64,000 nt of DNA, from positions 35,255,939 through 35,319,938 of the forward strand of contig OU744733.1 in the NCBI GenBank assembly GCA_916613615.1. The letters run 5' to 3'. Positions 44,701 through 54,697 of this stretch are shown in pieces. The notes under the pieces were generated by a model that made no database searches, was not told the origin of the DNA, and saw only the letters and a list, made by a program, of their open reading frames with translations. How positions within the stretch are numbered: position 1 is the first letter of the stretch; each line of letters begins with the position of its first letter. Made by a program: the position numbers and the translations under genes. This stretch comes from Steromphala cineraria (taxonomy: Eukaryota > Mollusca > Gastropoda > Trochida > Trochidae).

Positions 44701-47700
44701 CAATTGGTGATTTTTCACATTTAATGGAAAAATAGACGATGGGAAATTTGAAATTTACTATAGATATAAATACAATGGCCCATTTGTAATTAAGAACAAT
44801 TCTAAAAACACTCAAAATGGCCCATTGACAAAGATGTCTTCCCCAATCCTTGGTAACTGTTCAGCTTCATTAAAACATTTCATGATGTACTGTTTGTGAC
44901 ACAATGCTCTGTCAAGGCAACTGTTACTCTAACCAGCTTTGAATTTGAAAGAAGACCATTAAAAGAACGACAATTCCCTGGAACCAACAGTTCTCTCAAT
45001 ATTGGTTTTAATTCTTGGAATCTTGCCTCCTATTGGGTGAATACTTAAAAGCTGGGTGTTATGTTAGTTTGGAACTAATTGTTACTGACTGGCCATCAAT
45101 ACCCTGATGGGATTTCAAAAATCAGGAGCATGCAAGTATTTCTTACAGAGTTATGGCCCATGCTCCATGGTTTTGGACTGGCCATACTATGTTAGTTACA
45201 ACTTGTGAAATAAGTAAGTTAAGGGAATGTTATTATTTTCATAAATTTAGCATGTAAAATATTTTAATTCTCCTTTTTTGAGACTTTTCTTTTGATTTCA
45301 GGATTGACCCATACAGTTCATCCAAGAATGCCATAGATCATATAAGTATTGGGCTTAATGAGAGACTCAATAAAAGGGTGAGATGTTCATTTTAAAAATG
45401 TGTTTTAAACAGGGGGACTACACTGTTGATCCTAGAGGGGGTCCTGGGGAAATTAGCCCACCCTTTTGGCTTGTTGTCCCTTAAAAAGTAGGATACTTTA
45501 ACCATTGTAATGAGTCCCAACTGCTCATTTATGCTAAAATGACCTCCTAAGCTGATCACCTATGAACAACACTGGATCTAATGTGACAAGAAACTTTTTA
45601 TTCAATAGGATCAACTTAAAGTGACACAGAGTATCTTTCTTAAAATTGTATTTGGCTTTTATAAGCTACAAAATATCTAATATGCTGATTGAAGTTCATA
45701 TCTCATCACTGGACTTGCAAATATATCCATTTATGCATAATATCTCTAAAATGCTTGATTTTATGGAAAACTCAAGAAAACATCTCAAATACGTTTAATA
45801 TTTGAAATTATGCTTCCAATTAATCTACCTATTTGTTACAATACCTAATAAACACTATCGAATCGAATATATCTTCCTGTCAGCTTATGACAAGGTTTCA
45901 AAATTACGTTTGGCGAATTTGCGCGCGCCACTCAAACCACATTGTCCGGTTTTCGATCAAAATCCCGACTTTGAATGGCCGTATTTTCGCTCTAATGTAC
46001 TGATTGACCTTTGACTTGTTATTTTCGGTAACAGTTAGTTGTTCCCGATGTAATAAGATCGATTTCAAAATTTGACATATGTGATCCTATCAACATACTC
46101 TGTGTCTCTTTAAATAGCTTGATTAACCGTTGATCATTCTGTGCCTGTTGAAAAGGCTTAAAAATCTTTACTAGGTTTTCTAGTTATTCATTTATGATAT
46201 TCCATGTCTGAAAGCACCCAAGCAAGTTACATTTTCTAACACCAGTTTAACTGTGGTGAAAGCCAGTCTTGAGCGATATAACCTGAATGTCTGTTTAAAA
46301 AGCAATAAGCAGCGATCACGTGGAAGAAATAGTATAAGGAAGTTACTTGCTCCTTGGTACTGAAACAGCAACTTTTGCATGAATGGTTGCAATTGGGACA
46401 TGCAACTAGCTTGGATGATTTTTAGACACTTGGCGCAGTTGCGAAGAGGAAACTTCAGTTGGAATCTGAATTTTGGTAGACTTGGAATATTTATTCAATG
46501 TTATTCCTCAGAGTACTGTCATTTTAATAAGACTGATTTTTTGGGGATCTTAAAAGAAAATATAGATTGCAAAACCAACAAATTTAGTTGCATTATTGAG
46601 GACTGACACATCCTAAAGCAAAATTGATATGAAGCCTGAAGACCTACAGAGCCAATGGCTCTATTTTTGAAGATTTGAACAGTTCATAAATTCAATGAAA
46701 ACCTCCCCCTCCACCTTGCTAGAAAACTAGCTTTTAACAGATGGATTGAGGCAGGGCTAAATATTTTCTCAAACAAACCGAGAAGATTTTGATTTAACTT
46801 AAAAGCTACAGGGGTCAGAAAAATCACTTTACTTTTGTGGAGTTTATCCTAAAATAATCTTGATTTGGATTTCTCCCTAACTAGAAACTCAACAGATCAT
46901 GCATTATATGTATATCATATACCGGGGGCGTAGCTCAGTGGTAGAGTGTCCGCTCGTCACCCGGAAGACCAGGGTTCGATTCCCGGTTGCGTCATACAAA
47001 AAGACATTAAAAGGTTGGAGTTGTTGCTGTCTCAGCATTGTAAAGGCAGAACAACACATTAACTGGCGCTGCACTGTGGCTACCGGGTGCTCAGGCACAA
47101 CCCGAATTTCCTTGTACTTAGGACAATAAATTGTTATTATTATTATGTCTGTGTGCAGGGTATCTACTCCCACAGCATGTGCCCCGGTCTCGTTATGACC
47201 AACTTGACCAACGGAGTGATGCCCGGTTGGATCTGGACCTTGCTCTGGCCTCTCATGTTGCTGGTCAGTCACTCAGAGCTTTTCAAATGTCAATTCTTAT
47301 TTTTAGAATATTAAAGGGGCAATAGCACATTTTTAGGGGGAATATAAGGTGATGTCAGGAAAATTGAAATAAATGGTTCCAATTGCAAGACAATGGATTT
47401 AAACTAAATGAAGCAGTAATAAATCAAATATAGGATGTAAAGTTCATTCATGAAGTTCCTTTTTTTCACACAAAATAAATTAAAGGTGTTAACCAAAAAA
47501 TGGCTGCCAGTGGACTTTATGTGAATCTTTATAGTTTGTTCTTTGACTATGGATGATAGGTTTGTGTGATGACATTTTCGACACTATCGATTTTATACTT
47601 TTAGTATTAACGTACAATTACCAGTAAAAAATTGGAAATATAAATTTTTTTTAAAACGTGCTGCTGCCCCTTTAGAGTCCAAGCAATGTATTTTTGGGGA

Positions 47701-50700
47701 CAGTCAGCTTTTATAATATTAGCATCTACAATATTGTTGAAAATGAATATGAAAAGAGGTGGTCCTAGAAAGGAACCTTGTTGGACACAAGCTGTGACTT
47801 ATTTTAATTCAAAATTTGTAACTGAAACTGTGACTATCTGCCTTTTTGCTACAGATAATTAGTTATCCGACAATACTGTTAAAGTCAGCTCTATATCCTA
47901 GGTATTGCCATTAATGCCACTGGCAAAACTCCTAATGCCATCCTGTCTCAGGGTACGAACATTACGCTAACTCCACTAATCTGTACCCTGGGCTCAGAAG
48001 CTAGATTTGCTTACGCAAACCGACTTGGGATATCGCCAATCAAATCATTTTCTTGTCACCTTCTCGATAAAATTTCAACGAGAAAATTATTTGATTGGCT
48101 ATATGCCAAGTCGGGCCGCTCGAGGGAATCTGGCTTCTGAGCCCAGGGTACAGATTAGTGGAGGTAGCGTAACGTTCGACCCCCGAGACAGGATGTGCTC
48201 ATGCCTGCTCTAAAATACTATTGCCTAGGTACCACATTATTACCATGGCACTTTTTCCGAATTTTCAATATTGCCAGTAATGGTTCTTATGAATAAAACT
48301 GAAATAATATGAATTCTACCACGACATTTCAAAATCCAAGAATTTCATCGGTTTATTTCTATTGTCGAACCTACGTTCGAACACGATTTTTATGACAGGC
48401 TATTCACCGCGGTTTGATAACGCTTTCCGCTCCGAATGACATCAACAGGTATCGAATCTACGTTAGACCACGAAAATTAAAAAAACACAGTAGGTTTATC
48501 CCCTAATTATATTAGGAAAAATAAGATATGATCAAGCCCCTTCATGTTAATATACATCCTCTGGATAAATATCATGAGAATTAAGTCATAAACCAAACAA
48601 ATGCAGGAAATTGCAGTCACATCACAATCTGAATATATCTACTAAGTCTGTCTATTTTGTGACTTCCATTTATGAATTTGACAATACATGTATCTTTCTG
48701 TTTCAGATTCGGTTCTTTGTCCCTAATATGAATTATGACACATACAATGGATGTGAAGCACAGGTGGATATTTTGATTATTTAAATTTATTGTAATTGGA
48801 GGATTTGTATGCACATATGATCTATGATTGATTGTTGAATGGCTTTACAAGTGACTAATTATCCAGGAGTGATTGTATGTGCATATTAACGAAGCACTTT
48901 GTGAGTTGTTGGGGGTCAACTTTATAAATAGTGTCATTTGATCAAGGAATATTGACTTTTGGAAGATAGAGTCATTTTAAAGCTAATCAAACTTTTTTTT
49001 AACCAAATTGAGAACGGTATTCTTCAACAGATTTTAAAATTTTCTAGGCTTTCAAATTGTTTAGTTAAATCAATGTTATCTAAAGCAAATAGGATTATTA
49101 TGAGGATTGATAGTGTTTGATAGTTGTCAGTCTGTCTGTCCATCAGTCAGTTTTATTTTATTTCATCTGTCCGGCCATACATAGTTATTTCATTTTCGGA
49201 GGAGAACTAAAAAACTATTGGACCCAGGTCAATGAAACTTGGTATGTGGATTAGTCAGCATATGTAGATGTGCAGTTTGGTATTTTCAACTTCTTCAGGC
49301 TTTTATTATTATTTTTTTTATGGAAACGTAGCTTAGAATTTGGTTCCCAGTACAGAACTCATGATCAATAACTGTTAGACCTAGCTCAATAAAACTTGGT
49401 ATGAGGGTTAGGATTAGGATTAGTCAGCATTTGGTATTTTCAAATCCTTTAATTTTTGCAGTTTTCATCTTCCAAATGTAACTTTATCCCTGATGACTCA
49501 TCAGGGATAAAGTTATTTGGTTTACATGTAAATCTATAAATTGTCATATTAGTTGTGTTTGGAAAAGAAAGAATGGAGTTCACAGGCTGATCATACCGTG
49601 ACTGATACTTAACAGCTTTAGTAAAATTGTAAATATTATCATTTATCATCCAAAACCTTTTTCAACAATAGATATCACTCTTTGAGGATCAAGTGATATC
49701 TCCTATTTCATTCTGACAGTAGATTTTGATAAATGCCAGATCGTTCAACATCACCAAATAATGACATCACACATCCTGTCTCAGGGTACGAACGTTACGC
49801 CAACTCTACATAATCTGTACCCTGAGCTCAGAATCATTTTCTTGCCACCTTCTCGATAAAACTTAAACGAGAAAATGATTTGATTGGCTCTATCCCAAGT
49901 TGGGCCGCACGAGCAAATCTAGCTTCTGAGCCCAGGGTACAGATTAGTGGAGTTAGCGTAATGTTCGTACCCTGAGACATGATGACCGTAGCAGTTTTGC
50001 CAGTGGCATTAGTGGCAATACCTAGGATATAGAGCTGGCTTTGACATTATTGTCGGATGACTATAATTATCTGAAGAAAAAACAGCAGAGGGTTACAGTT
50101 TCATGTTACGGTTACAAATTTTGAATATAATTGGCTATATCCCAAGTCGGGCTGTATGAGCGAATCTAGCTTCTGAGCCCAAGGTACAGATTAGTGGAGT
50201 TAGCGTAAAGTTCGTACCCTGAGACAGGATGGACATCACAGTGCTATGACTTCATAGACATGACAACGTCACAATGCTATGACATCACTGCATGTCACTT
50301 CTATCAACTTGTGGTGATATATTTGATTCCAGGTGACACTATGTTGAGATTCTCTATATGCAACGCACTATTTGCAGGTTTGGTTATCTCACCAGCGTCC
50401 AGAAACTCTGGATACGAGGGTCAAGTTCTGCAGTGAAAGTACAGGTTTAGGAAAGAGATATATAAAGCAGAAAAAGGTAAGGATTGTAAAATATATTAGG
50501 GATTCATGAATAAAATATTGATTAATAAATATTGAAAAGATAAGTCAGAAGTAGAATGAATCCATTTTACTGGCTAGTAAATGATTAATAAATATATATA
50601 TATAAGACAAGGGGATTAATCTGTTATCAACGTCAGATTAATAAATATATATATATAAGACAAGGGGGATTAATCTGTTATCAACGCATGCCTGAAAGAT

Positions 50701-51352
50701 GTAACTTCCAATTTTTTATGCCCCCGAATCGGAGATTCCGGGGGTAATTGTTTTTCACCTGTCCGTCTGTCCGTCTGTCTGTCTGTCCGTCTATCTGTCC
50801 GTCTGTCTGTCTGTCCGTTTGTCCACAAAAACTTTAACCTTGGTCATAACTTTTGATTGGTCGGAGCTAGGTCTTTGATACTTGACATATGCATCCGGGG
50901 GCATTCGTGTTTCACAAACACATCTTGTTTATTTTTTTAACCCCCCAAGAAAAGATTAATAAAGCCTTATTATTTTGTTACAAAAACCTAATAAAAACAG
51001 TTATAATATTGACATGTAATTTTATCAATAATATACCAAATATATATTTGTCAACTTTCAACAGATGATTCTATGGTACGGAAAATATAACAAAAATTCT
51101 TTATTAAGCAATACTGCCCAGTAGCCATCACTTAACAGGTTGAGCACTATCTTCACATCAGCTCGAGCATTGTGATGTCATAGACAATGCTATCATTCTA
51201 CCTGAAGAGTAAATTGAAACATGTAGGAGAAAACATGTGCTGTTGTTTATTATCAGCACTTTTTACTATGAAGACTGCACTCGATTGAACTGTCACCTTA
51301 AATATATATATTTACTTAGACGGGGCTGCTATCAGTTTTTGTGAAGTTTCCA

Positions 51353-51383
<31 letters not shown>

Positions 51384-53628
51384 ATTCGTACTACTAGCTA
51401 TAACTTTTTTCCCCTAAGCTTTCCAGAACTCTTATTCATACCTTACTACTCATACCTCGGGGGAACGATTTTGACACGTTCACTTTCAAGGTCAAAGGTC
51501 AAGGTCACGAGCTATGTATTCACTCTAAGAATTCCTTGTAAACGCGATAACTTGAAAAGTTTTTGTGCTATGAAGCTCTAACTTGGTATATATCATCCTT
51601 GGAAAAGTAAAAAATTTTGAAAAGGTTTTGGCTACAATCCGTCAAAGGTCAAGGTCGCAGCAAGGTCATGACGTAAGCATGTTTTAGCGAAAATGCTTTA
51701 TTTTAACTATGAACACTTTTAATTAATACATGATTGTTATACTCAATGAAAAGTGTTCAATGATTGTGTGACCTTGAAGGTCAAAGGTCAAGGTCATGAG
51801 ATATGAGTTATTACAAAATGCACTAAATTGGGGTATAACTTTATCCCATTTAGCTTTTCAGAACTCATGAACATGTCTAAATGTTAATACTTCCAGGGAA
51901 TCATTATGACATGTTCACTTTCAAGTTCAAAGGTCAAGGTCACGAGTTATAAAATCACCACAAAATTCTTTGTAAACACGGTAACTTGAAAAGTTTTTGT
52001 GCTATGAAGCTCTAACTTGGTATATATCATCCTTGGAAAAGTAAAAAATTTTGAAAAGGTTTTGGCTAAATCTGACAAAGGTCAAGGTCGCAGCAAGGTC
52101 ATGACTTTAGCATGGTTTAGCGAAAATGCTTAATTTTAACTATGATCACTTTTAATCAATACATGATTGTTATACTCAATGAAAAGTGTTCAATGATTGT
52201 GTGACCTTGAAGGTCAAAGGTCAAGGTCATGAGATATGAGTTATTACAAAATGCACTAAATTGGGGTATAACTTTATCCCATTTAGCTTTTCAGAACTCA
52301 TGAACATGTCTAAATGTTAATACTTCCAGGGAATCATTATGACATGTTCACTTTCAAGTTCAAAGGTCAAGGTCACGAGTTATAAAATCACCACAAAATT
52401 CTTTGTAAACACGGTAACTTGAAAAGTTTTTGTGCTATGAAGCTCTAACTTGGTATATATCATCCTTGGAAAAGTAAAAAATTTTGAAAAGGTTTTGGCT
52501 AAATCTGACAAAGGTCAAGGTCGCAGCAAGGTCATGACTTTAGCATGGTTTAGCGAAAATGCTTAATTTTAACTATGATCACTTTTAATCAATACATGAT
52601 TGTTATACTCAATGAAAAGTGTTCAATGATTGTGTGACCTTGAAGGTCAAAGGTCAAGGTCATGAGATATGAGTTATTACAAAATGCACTAAATTGGGGT
52701 ATAACTTTATCCCATTTAGCTTTTCAGAACTCATGAACATGTCTAAATGTTAATACTTCCAGGGAATCATTATGACATGTTCACTTTCAAGTTCAAAGGT
52801 CAAGGTCACGAGTTATAAAATCACCACAAAATTCTTTGTAAACACGGTAACTTGAAAAGTTTTTGTGCTATGAAGCTCTAACTTGGTATATATCATCCTT
52901 GGAAAAGTAAAAAAATTTGAAAAGGTTTTGGCTACAATCTGACAAAGGTCAAGGTCACAGCAAGGTCATGACTTTAGCATGGTTTAGCGAAAATGCTTAA
53001 TTTTAACTATGATCACTTTTAATCAATACATGATTGTTATACTCAATAAAAAGTGTTCAATTATTGTGTGACCTTGAAGGTCAAAGGTCAAGGTCATGAG
53101 ATATGAGTTATTGCAATTCCTTGTAAACACAATAACTTGAAAAGTTTTTGTGCTATGAAGTTTAGATTTTGTATATATTATCTCTTGAGAAGTACAACAT
53201 TTTAAAAAAGTTTTGGGTACGAACTGTCGAAGGTCAAGGTCACAGCAAGGTCAACATATATGGAGAAAATGGATTAATTTAATTTTTAACACTTTATTTC
53301 ATTACAATAATGTTATACTCAATGAAATGTGTTCATTGATTGTGTGACCTTGAGTGTCAAAGGTCAAGGTCACGAGATATTTCCAATTTGGTGAGGCCTG
53401 TAAAAGGCGGAACAGGGTAAGGCGAAACCCAAAGTTCCGGGGCTGCTCTGCTTTTGCGGTATCCCGCAAACGCTAATCTAGTTTTATATATATTTTTACC
53501 AGTAAATCCTTTAATACTTATTGAATTCTTTTTCTTTTCAGTTAAATTTGAAGACAGAAGATGTTAATTCCTTATTCAAGCAATTAGAAAAACTAGAAGA
53601 AGAATTTGAAAAGAAGTATAACACCTAG
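38751..53628 (+). CDS. HSD17B7: 3-keto-steroid reductase / 17-beta-hydroxysteroid dehydrogenase 7, ten exons
   Basis: Ten exons (38751-38791, 39944-40147, 41963-42055, 42998-43112, 44437-44564, 45302-45377, 47159-47263, 48707-48763, 50378-50476, 53542-53628) splice to a 334-residue SDR; vertebrate HSD17B7 is about 341. All sites are GT-AG and phases match. Visible motifs are TGGNTGLG (10-17, NADP-binding P-loop), LCLACRN, YLNAGIMP (NAG at 92-94), the HSD17B7-like GIFSR and NVFGHYIL, the catalytic TSSS (174-177) and YSSSK (Tyr198, Lys202), and CPGLVMTNLT. A hydrophobic WIWTLLWPLMLLIRFFV (about 243-259) is a likely membrane anchor. In animals the enzyme reduces the 3-keto group during C4 demethylation of sterols in the ER and can reduce estrone. 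All key residues are present, so it should be active. Confidence 0.95.
38792..39943 (+). other. HSD17B7 intron 1
   Basis: Mostly unremarkable AT-rich sequence with a TA microsatellite at 39343-39362. A stretch at about 39533-39770 begins TTAGGTGTGACGATACAAA and may be a worn hAT-type fragment. Confidence 0.45.
39944..40147 (+). CDS. HSD17B7: HSD17B7 exon 2
   Basis: It continues T-GLGLTLCERLLSEHKN, then LRLCLACRN, and ends phase 2 at KK|GTGAGT. It completes the nucleotide-binding P-loop. Confidence 0.93.
40385..41030. repeat. Tandem repeat of about 55-60 bp in HSD17B7 intron 2
   Basis: Units repeat GTTGAAC-TTATCTTTGACGC followed by TTTCAACTTGGAAATGTA. The array is interrupted by the hAT-type element at 40592-40899 and resumes after it. 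Confidence 0.75.
40592..40899. mobile_element. 308-bp hAT-type MITE
   Basis: It starts TAGGGGTGCAACC and ends GTTGCACCCTTA, the common hAT terminal style, with many GATACGATA and GTGTATCG phrases inside. Flanking 8-mers GTCAAACA and GTGAAACA match at seven of eight positions. Confidence 0.8.
41193..41574. mobile_element. MITE family B, copy in intron 2
   Basis: It is bounded by TTAA, with termini TTAAAGGGGCAGTATCAC and GCTAGTGCCCCTTTAA. The interior partly repeats the CAAACCAATCATCCATA phrase. Confidence 0.8.
41694..41840. repeat. C-rich (ATTATCCCCCGCC) dispersed repeat fragment
   Basis: It starts TTATTATTATCCCCCGCCAC and closes with GGCGGGGGATGTTG. The same opening phrase is at 43139 (ATTATCCCCCGCCATGAAG), where it continues GGGGGATATAGG and CCGTCTGTCC. 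Confidence 0.5.
41963..42055 (+). CDS. HSD17B7: HSD17B7 exon 3
   Basis: It encodes YSRIDFLYLNAGIMPVAG through KGIFSR, holding the NAG motif; donor GTACAT. Confidence 0.93.
42514..42735 (+). mobile_element. tRNA-derived SINE
   Basis: It has an A-box-like GTGTAGTGGTTAGCATG and a B-box-like GGGTTCTATTCCCGG. A central block GTGTCCATGGACAAGGCACT with CACTCAGTGCACCTAGCTG follows, and the tail GCGGTATAAGACAGC ends in ATT repeats. The central block is shared with the SINE at 13955-14225. Confidence 0.8.
42998..43112 (+). CDS. HSD17B7: HSD17B7 exon 4
   Basis: It encodes ECVHMFKTGKGLV through FATNVFGHYIL, with the SDR Asn of the NVFGH motif. It ends in phase 0 before GTAAGT. Confidence 0.93.
43252..43586. 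mobile_element. TTAA-bounded MITE sharing a border with its neighbour
   Basis: TTAAAGGGACCATTTG at the left and the inverse of TTAAAGGCACCACTCG at the right, both beginning with TTAA. The right TTAA is also the left border of the next element. Confidence 0.55.
43583..44145. mobile_element. TTAA-bounded MITE family C (563 bp)
   Basis: Inverted termini are TTAAAGATGCTGTATCATAC / TTGCAA and TTGCAAGTATGATTTAGC / ATCTTTAA. No coding frame is present. It lies in HSD17B7 intron 4. Confidence 0.75.
44437..44564 (+). CDS. HSD17B7: HSD17B7 exon 5
   Basis: It encodes VHKLESIMGEID through QIVWTSSSAALPENFN, carrying the catalytic Ser. It ends in phase 2 before GTGAGT. Confidence 0.93.
44565..45301 (+). 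other. HSD17B7 intron 5
   Basis: The segment at 45050-45190 (CTGGCCATCAATACCCTGAT, ACAGAGTTATGGCCCATG) is similar to 44180-44260 in the previous intron, so both are fragments of one dispersed repeat. Nothing else is recognised. Confidence 0.4.
45302..45377 (+). CDS. HSD17B7: HSD17B7 exon 6 (catalytic Tyr and Lys)
   Basis: It encodes IDPYSSSKNAIDHISIGL and ends at NKR in phase 0 before GTGAGA. Confidence 0.93.
45616..46113. mobile_element. MITE family A, copy 2 (498 bp)
   Basis: Same orientation, termini and exact length as the copy at 755-1252, with scattered substitutions. It lies in HSD17B7 intron 6. Confidence 0.85.
46114..46921 (+). other. HSD17B7 intron 6, middle part
   Basis: It contains short open frames without recognisable domains. 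The phrase CAGAGCCAATGGCTCTATTT near 46648 is the inverse of a border phrase near 60022. No gene supported. Confidence 0.4.
46922..47150 (+). mobile_element. tRNA-derived SINE abutting the exon 7 acceptor
   Basis: The tRNA-like head has TAGCTCAGTGGTAGAGTG (A box) and GGGTTCGATTCCCGG (B box). The body contains TGGCTACCGGGTGCTCAGGC, and the tail CAATAAATTG is followed by TTATTATTATTA. The acceptor stem pairs poorly, so this is not a working tRNA gene. The tail ends about 8 nt before the exon 7 AG. Confidence 0.8.
47159..47263 (+). CDS. HSD17B7: HSD17B7 exon 7
   Basis: It encodes GIYSHSMCPGLVMTNLTNG through the start of the hydrophobic segment. The acceptor TCTGTGTGCAG lies directly after a SINE tail; the donor is GTCAGT. 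Confidence 0.9.
47311..47674. mobile_element. MITE family B, copy in intron 7
   Basis: TTAAAGGGGCAATAGCAC at the left and GTGCTGCTGCCCCTTTA at the right. It contains AAAATGGCTGCCAGTGGAC. Confidence 0.82.
47804..48195. mobile_element. Foldback element G copy 1 plus flanking unit, upstream of exon 8
   Basis: 47939-48195 is a palindrome with arms of about 110 bp (CATCCTGTCTCAGGGTACG outermost, then CACTAATCTGTACCCTGGGC). It is preceded by a 135-bp unit containing CTCTATATCCTAGGTATTGC. The whole block recurs inverted at 49772-50125. Confidence 0.8.
48707..48763 (+). CDS. HSD17B7: HSD17B7 exon 8 (57 nt)
   Basis: It encodes IRFFVPNMNYDTYNGCEAQ; both ends are phase 0, so skipping keeps the frame. 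It matches the position of the NGTEA block in vertebrate HSD17B7. Confidence 0.88.
48764..49479 (+). other. HSD17B7 intron 8, first part
   Basis: 49120-49440 carries a GTCTGTCTGTCC tract and two AACTTGGTATG blocks, matching the repeat at 62573-63130 and fragments near 42190-42440. No gene. Confidence 0.5.
49480..49516. repeat. Perfect short palindrome
   Basis: TAACTTTATCCCTGATGA is followed after one base by its exact inverse, TCATCAGGGATAAAGTTA: 18-bp perfect arms with a 1-nt centre. Confidence 0.8.
49772..50125. mobile_element. Foldback element G copy 2 plus flanking unit, downstream of exon 8
   Basis: The palindrome at 49772-49984 is followed by the inverse of the copy 1 flanking unit (GCAATACCTAGGATATAGAG). 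This makes it a large inverted copy of 47804-48195. Confidence 0.8.
50131..50231. mobile_element. Foldback element G, half copy
   Basis: It contains only the right arm: TCCCAAGTCGGGCTGTATG through GTACCCTGAGACAGGATG. Confidence 0.7.
50378..50476 (+). CDS. HSD17B7: HSD17B7 exon 9
   Basis: It encodes VWLSHQRPETLD through STGLGKRYIKQKK; phase 0 on both sides; donor GTAAGG. Confidence 0.92.
50576..50710. repeat. Duplicated AAGACAAGGGGATTAATCTG unit, inverted partner at 62123-62266
   Basis: A unit with TAATAAATATATATATATAA and GGGGATTAATCTGTTATCAA occurs twice in tandem, then CGCATGCCTGAAAGATGTAA. The same two-unit block plus flank is present in inverse orientation at 62123-62266. Confidence 0.85.
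50717..50935. repeat. C-rich hairpin plus GTCC-tract dispersed repeat
   Basis: It begins TGCCCCCGAATCGGAGATTC with a matching GGGGG arm and then alternating GTCCGTCTGTCC. It continues GGTCATAACTTTTGATTGG and closes with CATCCGGGGGCATTCGTGT. Confidence 0.6.
51318..53480. repeat. 432-bp satellite rich in AGGTCA motifs, in HSD17B7 intron 9
   Basis: The block opens GACGGGGCTGCTATCAG and holds a pure GCC run at 51354-51383. It then has about four monomers of roughly 432 bp: GAATCATTATGACATGTTC recurs at about 51900, 52332 and 52765. Each monomer carries several AGGTCA half-sites, including AAGGTCAAAGGTCAAGGTCA (DR1 plus DR0). It closes with GGAACAGGGTAAGGCGAAAC and GCGGTATCCCGCAAACGC. Confidence 0.88.
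53542..53628 (+). CDS. HSD17B7: HSD17B7 exon 10
   Basis: It encodes LNLKTEDVNSLFKQLEKLEE to KKYNT and TAG, a short charged C-terminal helix. A Tigger-like MITE begins 22 nt after the stop. Confidence 0.9.
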   Translation, partial: LNLKTEDVNSLFKQLEKLEEEFEKKYNT

Positions 53629-53649
53629 TCCTCTTCATCAATACAACTA

Positions 53650-54124
53650 CAGTCAGACCTCGATAATCCTTCCACCGATAATATGTATCTTGCAACGTCC
53701 GAACGGTAGCAGGCTGTAACCAAACTAATCTCTATATAAACTCATTAAATGTTGATTCATTAATCCGTTGATTCAGTGTCAGATTCCGAACACCAATTAG
53801 CTGTAATAGATTAGTTAATTATTTATGTCTATTTCTGCTTCATTAATCCGGCCGTTCATCAAAAGCGCTTGGTGATCAATACACTGTTTGGATCGGTAAA
53901 CTTCAATGACAGTGAATAGACACCCGAGTTGAACGTGTCGGTAGTTTGTGATTGTCATAAACTGAAATGTCTCACTTTGTGAAATAAACTCATTTGATAT
54001 TCTGTTTGTAGATTCAAAGGGGAGTAACTCCAACTTGTTTTGTTCATTTCAGTAGTCCGAACATTTCACCATCCTAACGTTTTTTATGAAAAACGGAAGC
54101 GTTTGGATTTTCTAGGTCTGACTG
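53650..54124. mobile_element. 475-bp Tigger/pogo-like MITE in the HSD17B7 3' region
   Basis: CAGTCAGACCTCGATAATCC at the left and GGATTTTCTAGGTCTGACTG at the right, flanked by TA. It starts 22 nt after the stop codon. An AATAAA on the plus strand at 53983-53988 could serve as poly(A) signal. Confidence 0.82.
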
Positions 54125-54332
54125 TAGTAACAATCTATTCAACATGCAAAGATCATGACACTGTGAAAAACATCAAAATGCATTTTTTCAAAAGTTGACA
54201 TTGTCTTCAAATAGTACAACATCACAATTTTTATCAAATCAATCACTCTTGTAAATACACTTGCATTAGGATTTAGCTTTAAGATCCTTTTTATCAATTT
54301 TGTTTACTGTTCCCATAATTTTGTTTACTAAT

Positions 54333-54697
54333 TTAAAGGGGCAGTAGCACGTTTTTAGGGGGATTATAAGGTGATGTCAGGAAAATGAAAATTAATGGTT
54401 CCAATTGAAAGACAATTTATTTAAACTAAATGGGGCAGTAATAATTCAAATATTTAACGTAAAGTTTAGCCATATGAGATTCCCTTTTCTTACACAAAAT
54501 GAATTAAAGGTGTTAAAAAAAATGGCCGCCAATGCATTCTATGTGAATCTTCATACTTTGTCCTCTGACTATGGATCATTGGCTTGTGTAATGAGATTTT
54601 TGGCACTGTCAAAATAATACATTTAGCATTAACTTACAATTATCAGTGAAATATTTAAAATATAAAATTATCAAAAAACGTGCTACTGCCCCTTTAA
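54333..54697. mobile_element. MITE family B, intact copy (365 bp)
   Basis: It is bounded by TTAA with termini TTAAAGGGGCAGTAGCACG and CGTGCTACTGCCCCTTTAA, a perfect 19-bp inverted repeat. Confidence 0.9.

Noticed and set aside
46922..46993. Functional tRNA gene
   Set aside because: A and B boxes are good, but the acceptor stem pairs poorly and a SINE body and ATT tail follow directly.
54405..54617. 70-codon plus-strand frame
   Set aside because: It lies entirely within the intact family B MITE at 54333-54697.
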